Part shown: one piece after another, positions 25,022-37,574 of the stretch
Layout of the letters: the number at the start of each line of letters is the position of its first letter
How positions within the stretch are numbered: position 1 is the first letter of the stretch
Origin: Smittia aterrima
Taxonomy: Eukaryota > Arthropoda > Insecta > Diptera > Chironomidae
Assembly (NCBI GenBank): GCA_033063855.1
Contig: CP093830.1
Span: forward strand, 19,096,854-19,160,853
DNA length: 64,000 nucleotides
Direction of reading: 5' to 3'
Program-made: the position numbers and the translations under genes
Notes under the pieces: generated by a model
What the model was told of the DNA's origin: nothing
Databases searched by the model: none
The model's input: the letters and a program-made list of their open reading frames with translations, nothing else

Positions 25022-28000
25022 TTAAAGATCGCTAACGCCGTTTGATCCGCCGTTTGTAGTTGTTGGCGCTGCTGCAGGTTGGACACTGTCGACATTGGGA
25101 ATGAAGTCCAAAGCCATGAGACATGCAAAAAGTGTCATCACCATTTTAGGCTTAACTTCTGTGATATCCTCAGGAAGAGCATAGACGCGAGCCCCAATCT
25201 TACGAGCCATTGAAATCGCGTATTTTGCATTAGTGAATTTCTCCTAAAAATGTTAAAGAATTAGTTTTTGAGAATTATTTCTTTATTCAATCAATCTCAC
25301 CTCATATTCAGTGCCTTCACTTATGAGATCGTAGCTGATGCTTCCAGGTTTGATGGAATCGATTAAATCGAGCACAACCTTTGCATTGCTGATCGATGAG
25401 TCTTGGAAACTTCTTATACTCGTTTCTTTTCCAGATGTTTGAAGTTTCTTGTTCACCCACGCAACAATCTCCTTTTCGATCGACGCGTTTCCTGTATTCG
25501 CCAATTGAGATAGAACCGAGAGTGTGTATGCTCGCATCAATTGCCAAATCAAAGCTGTGAATCATAAAATGAAATCATTTAGGAACACGAGGAAGAAAAG
25601 TTTTTATTTATTTCCTTACCCAAAGTCAATGTTGCGTTGCCATCGCTGATATCCTGACCAGCAATACCAACCAAAGAGAAATTCTGTTCTTTTCCCAACT
25701 TCACAGCGTAATTGCAGTTCTCGAGCTTCTCCATGAACTTCCTCAATGGACTAAAACGTTGATGAACTTGCTTCCAGTTAACTGAGCCCGGTCTGATGAT
25801 GTCGAACAATTGGAAGATGACAAGACCATCAGCGAGATCTGAGTAAAGCCAGTTTACGTATGGTTTCACTCCCATCGAGTTCATCCAGTTTCTGTACGTC
25901 TTCTCTTCACGAGTTTCTTCAATTCCTTCTAAGCCCTCGATTTGTTCTGGTTGATCTAATCCAGGATGATTATTGAACAAGTTGGCAACAAAAGCCAAAT
26001 TGAGTTTGTAAACTCCATTCACAACGTCTTGTGGTGTTACGAAGCTTCGACAGTTCAACTTTGCAGCTTGTTGCAACATTGTCTCTGCTCGATGAACCAA
26101 ATGTGGTTCGTGAATCGCCTCCGTGGTAACGCCAGCCTCTTGTGGAGCAATTTGTTTCAACAAGTACGAATAGATTTCTGAATCGCTGATGTCAGTGGTA
26201 AAGTTGTTGCAGCGACGTTGAACTCCAGCACGTTCAAGATGATGGTTGACCCATCGGAGAAGAATAGCTTCTGGCGAGAGCTTCATTAAATCTTCAAGAC
26301 GCTCGTCATCAGTGATGAGCGTCGCGAGGCCAGGACAAGAGTCCAATGTGATGTGACTGAAGAGTCCAACGCGAATAATTTGCCACAACAAACCAAGAAC
26401 CAAATGAGGTTTTCCTTTTGTCAAATCGTGAGCATCGATGTTGATGATGTTACACCCGATCGCTGATGATGACACGAGTGCCAGGGTCAAATTTTCAAAT
26501 TTCGTGTAGACAGTCAAATTTTTCTTGTTGATTGCTCGTTCATCAATTGTGTCGGGGCACGAGTGATTGATAAGTTTGCACAACAAAATTCCATCCTTGA
26601 TCTTCTCGTACAGAGCTTTTCCCTCAGGGTCGAGTGGTAACAAATGTTTCAAATCCTGATCGTGGAGTAAGTTGCTGTTGATCCATTCGCTGAATGAAAT
26701 CTGTTCCTCTAATCTCACAGAGTGTGTCGTGCCAGCAGCTGACGAATCTGACATTCCACCGAGTGTCTCGAGGTTCTCTTTCTTTGACACAACTTGCTTG
26801 AAAGAACTCGCGACTTCCTTGGCCTTCAAGTCAATACAAATCTTTTCGAACTCGCTGTAATTGAGTTTCCCTGGCATTTTCAATTTTTGCTTATTGCCGA
26901 AATCATCAATCATCAAACGGACTTGATAGCCAGGCAGCTTAAAACCAACTTGATCGAGTGCATCTTTAAGCTCTTTGAGCTCGACGAAGCCACCAGTTTC
27001 TTTGGTGATCTGTAAAATGAAAGGAAGACGTTCATTAGTAAGGTTCATTCGTCCCCGGAAGTCTCTGTAGAGATAAAAATGTTTATCTTCGAGTACAAAA
27101 CTATTTTTCTTCTTATCAACATGAGTTTTGTTCTTTCGACGCATTACAAATTCAATTGTGCATGTTGGAAATAAAATAAAATTAAAATCGTGTCGGCGCC
27201 GTATTAGTCTCGTCGACTTTTACGTAAATTTAATTGATTCTCCGTGGGTCATGGCGTTATGTCATTAGAAATCGACAGGTGGATGTTTCTACAAGATTTC
27301 TTTTTCGTGAAAAGCTAACTCAAGTCATCACACATAATTTGATCGGAAGCTTCAAGTTGTTGAAGTGTTTTCCCGCCGTCTAATTACAGTAATTTGTGAA
27401 TTAGACCGAATATTGGACGTCGAGTGAAACTTTACAATCCCCACCCAATACTTTATGGTTTGCTTGTTATTTATCATCAGTCGACTGCTTATCAGCTCTT
27501 TGGATTACCAATTGAAATTCCCAAATCGATAAGAAGCGTCGCCGGTGTTTGTTTCATAAAAACTTTTCTATTCATTCGTAAGCTAACCGCACTGCACTTT
27601 GTATTTCTCCTTACGCAACGCCGACGACGTTGAAATGCGATGAGAAAAGTTCAACTTCTCAAGTGGGTTTGCCACCGTTTGCCATTCACCTCGTTTTTCT
27701 CGCATCTAACGCAACATGTCGAGCTATTGTTCAGCTGCTTCGTGGCGGAAAATTCGTCGAGAAATTTTAACAACTCAAACACATTTTACCAGCTTTAACA
27801 TTCTACGTTAATTAAACAATAAATTATTCATCAACATTCGTGCCATTGTTGCAAGTTTCATATTTCAGGGTCAACGATAGCGCACTGGGAACCGAAAATT
27901 GAAGTTTCTTGTCTTCTTTTGCTTTGGAGTTTTTTTTCTTTCGGAAAGAGATTTATGGAATCTTCTTGAGAAATTTCCGACTGTTCCTCTTCGCTATAAT

Positions 28001-29462
28001 TTACGGTTCCGTCACGTCTGGCGATCATCAAAAACGCGACGGGAATATTAAAACTAGAAAACTACGATCGTGCGCTTCGCTTTCGTAAAAAAATTAATCG
28101 TTCTTCGTTATCTCACACACTAAATCAATTTGAAGTTGAAACTGGCGAAGGTTAAGAAGGTTTTTCAACAACGGCGACACATAAGCTTTAGCTAGAAAGA
28201 GTCAAGTTGATGTAATGTTCTACAGTAGAAGTTTAGTTGAACTTTACAGAAACCTCTGCTCGTGTCTCAACAGACAAAGCGATCTCTCCTTTAACGTTTA
28301 ACGCACGATCATCATTTTAATATTAACAACGCACTTAGTCATCACTCCATTGAACTATCTACGTTTCAGCGAGGGTGAGCTTAAGCTGACGTAACGATGA
28401 CCAACCATCAGACTTTCCATCCAACGCCTTCATGACTAATTCCCATCGCTAAGCGCCTGAATTCCATTAGACGAATCATTAATTTGCATTTTGTGAAATA
28501 ACATTCAGTCGATCAAGGCTAGGTGCCGAGCGATCGGGAAAATTCTAATGGGAATCGTGAATTATGAGCTGCGAATGTTCAGTCCATGAAATAAATGAAG
28601 TAGATAACCGTTTCCAGTTCCAGAGCTTGCCGAGTGGAATTTTTCTCAACAATGTTTGTGGATTGTTTAAGTTTGCACAAAGAGCTCTCAATGGAAAATG
28701 GCAACAATGCTCAACCAATCCATGTGCGAGCGAGAATCGTTGAATTAATAAGACAGCGAGAAGGTATCTGGAACCGGAGATTTGCTGTTATTTCTTTTCT
28801 CGATTCGAAGTTGAATTGAAAGTGTTAAGTTAGACCAAAACCAACACAACGTCATACAAAACGATACTTATGTGGTTTTCTTTCGTTTCGTTTCAAATGG
28901 CATCAGCGGAAAATATTTTTGTTTGCGACGAAATTCCAGGCCGGTTTCAATGGAAACGTCGTCTCGATGTTTCGAAGCTCAGCGTAGGTCTCATTCAAGT
29001 CTAAATGCAGTTGCCTTTATGCTCTCCCCGGTCGGCAAATTTATTTCGATTGTATAATCTTATCGTGAATACTGAAAACTTTGCTCTCTTATCATCAAAG
29101 ACTTTTCTGGTCTTTGGGTTGGGTAACATTGTCGTGACGTCACTCACTGATAACTCAACGACGGACACACAAATACGATTCGTTCATAATTCCGAAGAAA
29201 AACCAGACCAGTAATTAACCGAAGAAGAATGTCATTGAAATCAAATCGTGCCAGATCGAAGTGAGAAAGAGAAATCATTGATCGGTGGATGCGGGACAAG
29301 CACAAATACATTCTTGTTAAGAAAACTATTCATGAGTCATCGTCAGCACTCGAAGATTACTCGATTTATGTATCTGCGACTTACTTCAGGCCAAACGTCT
29401 CTCTCTAACATCTGCTTAAAGTCAGTGTAATCCATTCCGATTGCTTGTGCAGTGTTTGCCAT
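25022..29462 (-). CDS. Fim: Fimbrin / plastin, actin-bundling protein
   Basis: Transcript-order exons: 29385-29462 (predicted first exon), 25620-27009, 25301-25554 and 25022-25243, all phase-compatible, giving 647 residues; plastins are about 630. The N-terminal EF-hand pair is degenerate: the first loop, around TKETGGFVEL, lacks the usual Asp ligands. Four calponin-homology domains follow; CH1 contains DGILLCKLIN, DTIDERAINKK and GKPHLVLGLLWQII, and the last CH domain ends near ALDFIPN. The protein crosslinks parallel actin filaments in the cytoplasm. The main exon also reads 45 codons further upstream to an ATG at 27144, but a TTTACAG acceptor falls exactly where family similarity begins (27009). 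I therefore prefer the remote 26-codon exon, which has a good start context and a GTAAGT donor. Exons 2-4 are very secure, exon 1 only moderately. Confidence 0.9.
27010..29384 (-). other. Predicted 2.4 kb first intron of fimbrin
   Basis: Sequence between the predicted first coding exon and the main exon. It contains only short chance frames on both strands. A conserved-looking exon for another gene was not found. If the alternative start at 27144 is real, most of this would be promoter instead. Confidence 0.4.
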
Positions 29463-30910
29463 GGTTTCAATTTTCCTTTTCACTTGAAACTTAATTACTC
29501 ACGGGAAGTGAAGAAAACTTTTGTTCGGTCTTTACGCGAGCAAGTTCTATAATCGACTGAAAAGTAAAGTTCTCCGTTTGTTTCATGGCCATGGTTAATA
29601 TCAATCGAGTTTATCGACTCACACAGAGAGAGCTTTCTTATCAATTTTTTTTCGAGAGCGTCTGATTGCAGTTCATGAGACCGAGAAGTGTCACACGATT
29701 GAATAATCGTTAGTTAAAGATGAATCTTTTTAATTGATGTTAAATGCCATTTCGATTGGAATATTCGATTCATCATAATTAAGTTGGTAACATGAAAGAT
29801 TTCTCGACTAAAAATACTTCCCGTGCCGAGCCTTTACGAGGCGTTAGAATTTCCCTTGTGATAAGGAAAGTTAGACATAATTCAACATAAACGAAGCGTG
29901 CATCACGACGATGATTCATTCGCTTCCCTCCCGAGTATTGTGAATCATCATCATCGATAGCTTGCGGTTTCGCGAAATGTGGGCGCAATCACACTTGCTG
30001 AGGCGATCGCATGTTTACTAACAGAAACTCAACTGATAACGAGAGAAGGTGTTTGACCCGATCATTTCATCTGACCTCATTGTTTACTCTCCCATTGTCT
30101 CCCCTCTCGTTCAATGTAATCAGAATCATTCTCCTTCGACTTCAATTTGCATAAATTACAGTTGATTCTCTCACATGGATTTTACAAGATGTTTGCTTTG
30201 CTCTGAGGTGAGTCATGTCATTTAATTGAATTTCGAGTCACAGCGGAACGCAAATATTTTTTGAATAATGATTTTCGTTTGCTTTATCGATTTCTATTGA
30301 TTATTCATCGCGACTTGGGACTTTTTTTTCGGCTGATTGTGATGCAATCATCAACTCAAGGGCCCTAAGTCGCATATTTTTGTTTTGGTTTGTTCGATGC
30401 GGTGACATAATCCAAACAAAGTAGCTCCCCTACATTGTCATAACCGTCATTAACCACACCGAGTGTCTGCGTGGTGTAAGCTTAAGACTCAGACGAAACA
30501 TAATTGAATCTGCTTCAAGCATAATTGAATCGTTTATCCACAGATCCATCGGCTTCTTATTAATTACGAAGCTTGCAACCGCGAATATAATAAAATCATT
30601 GTAATTGTGTGTGAATTGATCTCATGCTTTCGAGAAAGAAAAAAAATCTTCTCATCAGAAGAAACCCGTAAGCTTCTGACCGTAAATTACGTGGACGCCT
30701 TGTGTGCTATTAACCAAAACTTTTCGATCTTAGAATGAGTCAAGGAAAATTAGAAAATTGTAATTTAAGATTTTTTCATCTCCTAATTTATGAATCAACC
30801 CCAAAGCAATTTTTCTTCTTTTCAAGACAGTCATCATCACCCAGCGAGACTTATGTTTTTAGCAATTCCCCGAAACTATGAGCGTTTAAGCAGAAATTTT
30901 GATGGACACG
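29463..30910. other. Intergenic region upstream of fimbrin
   Basis: About 1.4 kb with no convincing gene. A short plus-strand frame at 30175-30207 with two cysteines ends at a GTGAGT donor but no partner exon was found. No repeats recognised. Confidence 0.4.
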
Positions 30911-31177
30911 CTAGATACGAAGTTGTTTTATTGGCGATGCCGTAAATTTTGTTGTCGAGATGTTGCGCAAAGTATCGGAAAATGTGGAAAACATGGAAAA
31001 TTTGTGGGTGTGTTTTCGGTCGCTAATTTTCCTGTTAAATATGAACTGTAAGTCCCTGGATACTCGCAACAAATCACTGAATTCACTTAAACAAGAAACT
31101 TTCACACTTACATCATTAAAATGTTCTTTAATTTCGTTCTTAAACTCTTCGGAGATTTTCTTTTGAAGAATACTCAT
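30911..31177 (-). CDS. Possible small two-exon gene, 66 residues, unknown function
   Basis: Exon 1 is 31112-31177 (22 codons, starting MSILQKKISEEF) and ends at a GTAAGT donor. Exon 2 is 30911-31045, following a TTACAG acceptor in the same phase, and ends in a TAG. The product would begin with an amphipathic Lys/Glu helix and end in a basic, Ser/Thr/Phe-rich segment. No signal peptide, membrane span or known motif is seen, and I do not recognise a family. In favour are an ATG, clean splice sites and a preserved phase; against it is small size. It lies divergent from SAP30 with 371 bp between start codons, so the two could share a promoter. Confidence 0.35.
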   Translation of the reverse strand: MSILQKKISEEFKNEIKEHFNDVSVKVSCLSEFSDLLRVSRDLQFIFNRKISDRKHTHKFSMFSTFSDTLRNISTTKFTASPIKQLRI

Positions 31178-31548
31178 TTCGATCTTGTTTCTTATCACTT
31201 GCACACGCGAAATTCACTTATCTTCTGACCGAAAGTGTCTCTTGTTCTATATTTCGACTTATTTTATTGGTAATTTAATTTTCTTCACTAGCGCTTGTAT
31301 CCGCAATCGTTTTTTGTGTGAGACTGAATGTGACGACGGTTTTCTTGCCGATTTAGCTGTCTCCCCTAACTGAACGTACACATTTCGACTTTGTTCAGTT
31401 GGTTGTGATTTCTTGGCATAAACAAGTTTTGAAGAAAAAAAAAGTTTCATCGAAAAACGCAATTGAAACGATTTTCGGTAAAATCAAAGTGTTTGAAGAA
31501 ACAAACTCGATTTTTAAAAACAGACTCGAGTTTACTAACGAGAAGACG

Positions 31549-32104
31549 ATGATGGAGATATCGACGAACGGAGGAATCTCTTCGGAAGATGAAGGAGCAG
31601 CATCGAGTGTTTGTTGTTTAATTGAAGACGGAGCAAAATGTAGACGACAAGCTGGTAATGCGAGTTTCAGCAAGAGGATCCAAAAGACCGTCCAGAGGAA
31701 GCTAAAATTATCGCTCGACACATACGTAAGTCCCAAAAGAAATTTAATTTCACAAATATTTAATTTTTTTTCTGCAGGCACGCTCCCAGTTTATTTGTGA
31801 TTTTCATAAGTCAAAGATTCAGAGCGCTCGATCTAAGCGACAAAGATCTCTAAGGCAATCGGATGACTCTGGTTCTGACTCAGAAGGAGCACCTGAAGTT
31901 GATTTTTATTCACTGCAGGTTCAAACATTGAGACGCTACAAAAAGTTTTACAAAGTATCAACTCGACCCGGGATGAACAAAGCGCAGCTGGCTGATCTAA
32001 TAAGCAAACACTTCCGTACGATTCAAGTCAAGGAAAAAGATGTTTTGACTTATTTTATTTACTCTGTGAAGAACAATTCAAATAAGAATGGCTACAACGA
32101 CTAG
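31549..32104 (+). CDS. Sap30: Histone deacetylase complex subunit SAP30
   Basis: Two exons, 31549-31725 and 31778-32104, give 167 residues. The N-terminal zinc-finger module is visible as CCLIEDGAKCRRQAGNASFS, KRIQK, then ICDFHK with the expected Cys and His ligands. The C-terminal Sin3-binding domain reads YSLQVQTLRRYKKFYKV, RPGMNKAQL and HFRTI, ending in LTYFIYSVKNN. SAP30 is a bridging subunit of the Sin3-HDAC repressor complex in the nucleus; it binds nucleic acid and phosphoinositides through the zinc module. The start is set at the first ATG of the MMEIS pair; upstream in-frame sequence has no ATG and does not resemble the family. The 3' end converges on EXOSC9, 69 bp away, with an AATAAA near 32149. 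Confidence 0.94.
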
Positions 32105-32173
32105 AAGGCTCTGCTTTGCATTTTGTGTGAAAGATTGAATGAAAAATAATAAAATTTGATTTATTTGACCACT

Positions 32174-33418
32174 TTATTTCAAGACAACAGTTTCTTCCTC
32201 TTCACTGGAATCTCCAGCGGCTACAAATTTCTTTTTCTTTTCAGTTTGTTTAGCTTTTGGTTCCATTACGACATCCTCATCGTCGTCTTCGCTGCTGCTC
32301 TCTTCAGAAGATTCTTGATCTTTGCTCTTCCATCCTTCACCCGTCGCAGTCTTGGAATCAATTTTCTTAATCAACTTCTTATCGTTTGATTCTTCCTCAA
32401 GCTCTTCTTCCATGTCTGAAGTCTCTGATTCCTCAACTCTTTCGATTTTTTCCTCACAATGGAAGTTTGATGGAATGCTCGAAAGTTTAATGCATTCAGC
32501 GAATCCTTTTGGGAAGTTTCCTTTTGCTCTTTCACTTTCATCTTCTTCAAGTGCTGATTTGATAAACTCGACAATACGACGTGATCTCTCTGCTGCCATT
32601 TCTGTACATTTTATAATGAGACTTGGACTTGTGAGTGACACTCCAGCTAAATGCATACAACACAGTTCTTTGTAAGAATTGATAGCGAGAACTAAGCTGG
32701 CATCGGACACTCTTTCTTCAAGTGCTGTTGGGTCAGCAACAGGAATCTTTCCTTCGTCGAATAAGGCGTAAGTCACACAAATTGGATAATGATGAAGAAC
32801 GATTGGAATCAAATCCTTTTCAGCCGGAGTGTGAATAATGAAGACTCCGTCACCAGTCGTCGTTACATCGGGACGTCTAAAATGAGCTAAAGCTGATACT
32901 GCAGCGATACAAGCGCAATCTAAAAGAGAACATTTTTGTAAATCTGGTTAGACTGAGGATTCAAGACGAGAGTTACCCATGACGTTTCCTTCGTGATTCA
33001 AAACTGAAATATCAACTCGGAGATTCCAGACTTTCTCTTCAGCGATAATGCATAACGACTCAAGATCGACACATCGTGATTCCCGAAGAGTTCTTTCGAG
33101 AATTCTGTTGATTTGAATGGCCGAGTCACTCAAAGGAAATCCAACTTCTAAATGTGGAGCTGCCATCGGTCCCATCTCAACGTTGATGAAGATCGTTCCC
33201 TCATTAGGTCTCGTGGCTTTCGGCGTGCTTATCTCACAAGAAATTTGAGCAAAAACTTTTGTTTCTCCTAAGAAAACAATAACAGATCCATGCTCCCGAC
33301 CAAAAAATATTCCGAGATTCCTGAATTCGTTTAATGCTCGCTTATCTACTCGAAGTTTCTCGGCAATTCCTTGTTCGACGAAGGCTCTTTCACAATTTGA
33401 CAATGCTGTCTCTCTCAT
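32174..33418 (-). CDS. Exosc9: Exosome complex component RRP45 (EXOSC9)
   Basis: Two exons in transcript order, 32977-33418 and 32174-32919, phase 1 junction, 395 residues (human 439). The N-terminal RNase PH fold is clear: NCERAFVEQGIAEKLRVDKR, then GSVIVFLGETKVFAQISCE, FINVEMGPMAAPHLEVG and NHEGNVMG across the intron into DCACIAAVSALAHFRRPDV. The C-terminal tail is acidic and Ser/Glu-rich with lysine patches, as in other EXOSC9 proteins, where a tail supports partner binding. The protein is a structural ring subunit of the nuclear and cytoplasmic 3'-5' RNA exosome; the ring in animals is catalytically inactive. Shares a 395 bp divergent upstream region with the receptor kinase gene. Confidence 0.95.
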
Positions 33419-33813
33419 ATTTGAAGTTATTCAATTTAATTTTAGTAAAATGCTGCTGAACTAAAGTTTTCCTACGCTTTCTAATCGCACTAGATTAAAA
33501 CAGCGACATCTCGAGAAGAAAATGACTAAATATTTAAACTCAACGGATTTCATTTCTTTTTTAAAGGTTTTTCCAATTTTCCATGTTTTTCTTGATAATT
33601 GAAGATTGAGGATCACTCATCTTTCTTACAATCAATCATAGGTGTGTTAATATTTTTATTTGTTCGACGCCAGCATCAAAACGTTAGTAGCTCACTTTAT
33701 TTCAAATGCATTGCAAAAAAAATCTTCTAAGATAAGAGAAATTTATTTTTCTCGCAGCATCAGTTGATTGCGAGTACTCAAGTGAATAGGTTTCAATTGG
33801 ATTCCTCTGAAAA
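33419..33813. promoter_or_regulatory. Divergent promoter region, EXOSC9 / receptor kinase
   Basis: 395 bp between start codons of EXOSC9 (minus) and the insulin-receptor-like gene (plus). AT-rich; no specific factor site was identified. It marks the boundary between the conserved gene block and the duplicated accessory array. Confidence 0.45.
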
Positions 33814-36800
33814 ATGATTTCAATTGTGAAAGCAATAATTTTATTATTCGTAATTGGCTTTGATTCTGCGATTTCGTCATCGATCAACGAAGGAGGTAAA
33901 ATAATATCACATCAGACTGATTTCCTAATTACGCGGATTTTTATTTGTGAATAGTTTGCCATGGTGTTTACATTGATTCCAATAACACGAGTCCAGAAAT
34001 AATAAAAAAGCTCAGAGATTGTGAAATTATTGATGGTTCGGTAACATTAACACAACTGAGCTTAAAAACAAGTGAGCTGAGCTTTTCGAGGCTACGAGAG
34101 ATAAGCGGCTTTCTGAGAATCGATCAAGTTGACGGTGTCTTATCATTAAAAAATTTGTTCCCAAAGTTGTCCGTTATCAGGGGTCAAGTGTCGTATAAAA
34201 ATAGTTATGCGTTGCATATTTCTGCAAACAAAGACTTGGAAGAAATTGGATTAGTGAGTTTAAAACATGTTAGCAAAGATGACGTTCAGGTTTGGGGAAA
34301 TCCCAAGTTGTGCTATGTTGACACCATCAATTGGAGAGCGATGATAACGTCAGGGGCGAAATACTACATTTATTACGTGAGTAGTGAAATCAAATTTTAT
34401 TTATTCAGTTAATTCCTTACTAAATATTTCTCAGAGAAATGGAAAGAATTGTACAGCTGCGACCTGTGAAAATTCAGAATTCTGCTGGAACAATGAAGTT
34501 TCTCAATTGATTTGCGATCCTTCTTGTCATTCTGGTTTTTGTGAGCGCGATGGAACGTGTTGTTCATCGGAATGTCTTGACGGTTGCTCGAATGATCCAG
34601 ATGAGCCCGAATGTGTCACATGTCGGAACGTCAGTTTTGCTGGTCAATGCATTGAAAACTGCCCAAAAAATACTTTGCGGGTAAGAACAACTTTGGTTTG
34701 ATCTCAAACTTGAATTAATCTTTATCTTTTTAGTACATCAATAGATTTTGTGTCACTGCAGACGAATGCGCAAATGAAAACTTGATACTTCAAGAGAATA
34801 AGAAGACTCATTACATTCAACATAATGGAGAATGCAGAACTAATTGTCCGAAAGGTTTTAACATGTTAAGTCTTGACGAGTCAAACTTAAAGTTCACTTG
34901 TGTGGACTATCGAGAAATGAAAGTTTGCGATAATATCTTGATAAACGATACATCAATCTACTCACTCAAAAAACGATGTCAGATAGTAAAAGGTTCTGTG
35001 GAAATTGAATTGTCGATCGATGATTGTAGTGAAGTTGGCACTCTTTCGGACATTTTGTCAAGCATCGTGGAGATTCATGACTTTCTTAAAATTACTGGAA
35101 CTAAATTGGTAGATCTAAGATTCTTATCGAAACTTCAAAGAATTCGAGGCATTAAGCTCGAATCAAATTCTTCTTTAATTTTGAAAAATAATGAGAACTT
35201 ACGAAAACTTTGGCTTCCGAGTCAAAATGTTTCCATTGATCGAGGCTCACTAACAATTGAAGGAAATCCCAAATTGTGCAGCGAAGAGCATTGCGAGAAT
35301 TTTTCAATCGAACTGGAAATCAAACCGAAAACTTACGCTGCAGAGATAAAATGGAATTCAACAAAGAGTCTTTCAAATAGCTTGACGTTCAAACTTTGGA
35401 AAGAAAACGAATATTTTGAAGAATTTATTTGTGACAGTGAAGACGCAGAGTAACTTTTTAAAAATATTTAAAAGTTTCGAATTAAATAAAATTTTATTTT
35501 GCAGGCCGATCCTAACACAAACTACTGGAGTTCATAAGCTTTATGCTCTCGAAGCCAACACGAAATATATTTATCAAATGTTTGATTCGAATTCAGAAGA
35601 TGCCAGTGAACCAAAGCATTTTCAAACTGCAGAGGAGATTATCAAAACCATTTTCCATTCAACGACATCTTCAAGCATTGTGAGTAGTTTACGTCGCTTA
35701 GTTATTTAACTTTAAGAAAACAATTCTCAACAGACATTTAATTGGGAAACTGCCGAACAAAGCAAAAATCAACTCGTTCGATATGAACTGAAAGCTTTTC
35801 ACAATCCGCCAGATAAAGAATTTTACAGCACGCAGAACTATTGCGTTGTGCCAACTTATAATGTGAAAAAAATTCAAATTCTTCAGCAAAAGGAACACTC
35901 AGGAAACTTTGACATCGCGGATTTCAATTGGATGAGTGATAACATCAAAATTCTCTTCCAAAAAGAGCTTTTAAACGAAGAAATTAGGAATGAATCGATT
36001 GGTCGAGATTATATTTACAAGGAAACTTTGGATACGAGCTTCACATTTGATGATGTCGAGCACTTCTCTTACTACTACGTTTCTATCCGAGCTTGTTATC
36101 AACAAAATAATGGAAACGTAGACTGCACGAGTCCGACGATTTTCTTGAACCAAACAACTAAAGATTTCGAATCTGATCAAATCCAGGACTTCACAGGAAG
36201 AGGTCTTCCCAATGCGATGGAGTTAACTTGGGACAGTCCGAGTCGTCCGAATGGAGTTGTTCTGACTTTCTCAATTTATTTTGAAATTGTTGGCTCCAAT
36301 GACATGAAAACAATTTGTTTGACTTACCAACAATATCTTGAAGGAGGAAAGAAGAAAATAATTGGAAACTTAACTCCAGGAAATTACACAATAACTGCAG
36401 CTGTTCGATCTTTATCTGGAATTGGCAGCCAAAGCAAACCGATCTTTGTTGAGGTTGAGCGAAGTTATTTTGTGTATTGGATAATCTTATCACTTGCTAT
36501 GATTCTACTCATTCTCGCCATGTTTGTAATCTTTCAAGTGAAAAGAATTTGGATTGGACCAAAAGGACAGAATCCTTACTACGCAACATATGTGTACAAT
36601 TTTTCCATCGAGCTCAAAGATTACGAAATTGAGAGAGAGAACATCGAACTTATAAGAGAACTTGGAAATGGACAATTCGGTAAAGTCTTTGAAGCACATC
36701 TGAAACATTGCGATGAGCATGGAACTATCTCAAGAGTGGCAGTTAAAACGGTCAATGAAAAAGCTTCCTTTGAAGAATCAAACAACCTTCTGAAAGAAGC

Positions 36801-37574
36801 TGTAGTCATGAAGACTTTTAATACATTTCACATCATAAGACTTTTAAATGTTGTCAGCCAATCGGAGCCGTATTATGTTGTCATGGTAAGTTGAAGTTGA
36901 AATAGTCGATTCCTTGCTACCACTAAAGAAAATTATTTTAACAGGAACTCATGTCGAATGGAGACCTTAAAACATTTTTGCAGAATAACAGACCAAACGG
37001 CAACATGATGGTTCGAAGGAACGGATACATTCAATACCGAATCATTCCTCCTGTGCCCCACATGGCAATTCAAATCGCTGATGGAATGGCTTATCTAGCT
37101 GCCAATAAGTTCGTGCATCGAGATTTAGCTGCGAGGAACTGCATGGTATCGAGCAACTTGATAATAAAGATCGGAGATTTTGGGTTCACTCGACAGCTTC
37201 ACAAAAAAGATTATTATCGATTAAGATCTAATTCAATGATGCCCGTTCGTTGGATGGCGCCAGAAAATTTTACTGGAAAATTTACCTCTGAAAGCGACGT
37301 CTTCAGTTATGGAATTGTCTTGTGGGAAATAGCGACTTACGGTGAACGGCCGTACAAAAACATATCAAACGAAAACATTCAAGAATTTATCGTTAGCGGC
37401 GGAACTGAAAGTAGACCTGAAAATAACTGCTCCGATGAAATTTATGAGATAATGAGAATGTGCTGGCGATACGAACCCGCAGATCGAATCTCTTTCAATG
37501 GAATAATTAGAGAACTTCTCACCGAAGCTCCAGACAACTTTATTGAAAATTCATATTATTTTCTAGAAGATTGA
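33814..37574 (+). CDS. Divergent insulin-receptor-like receptor tyrosine kinase (copy 1, intact)
   Basis: Seven exons: 33814-33895, 33955-34376, 34435-34680, 34734-35449, 35505-35679, 35734-36885 and 36945-37574, giving 1140 residues. Order: signal peptide (1 to about 20); L1 domain (about 28-167); furin-like cysteine-rich region (about 169-300, over 20 Cys); L2 (about 302-440); fibronectin III repeats; transmembrane helix (about 792-816); and the kinase (about 852-1135). Kinase landmarks are all present: LGNGQFG loop, VAVKTV with Lys about 885, HRDLAARN (Asp about 991), DFG (about 1009) and PVRWMAPE. A juxtamembrane NPYY matches the NPxY docking motif. Oddities compared with insulin receptors: no basic furin cleavage site between the halves, no long C-terminal tail, and the first activation-loop Tyr is His (QLHKKDYY). 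The protein is likely an active kinase; its ligand is unknown. Confidence 0.92.

Noticed and set aside
27010..27144. ATG-initiated N-terminal extension of the main fimbrin exon
   Set aside because: Family similarity starts exactly at a splice acceptor at 27009; the 45 extra codons look like intron read-through. Kept as an alternative only.
30175..30207. Short plus-strand frame MDFTRCLLCSE ending at a GTGAGT donor
   Set aside because: It resembles the first exon of a zinc-finger gene, but no in-phase downstream exon could be found before SAP30.
31399..31548. Upstream in-frame extension of SAP30
   Set aside because: It has no ATG and no similarity to SAP30; the MMEIS start at 31549 fits the family.
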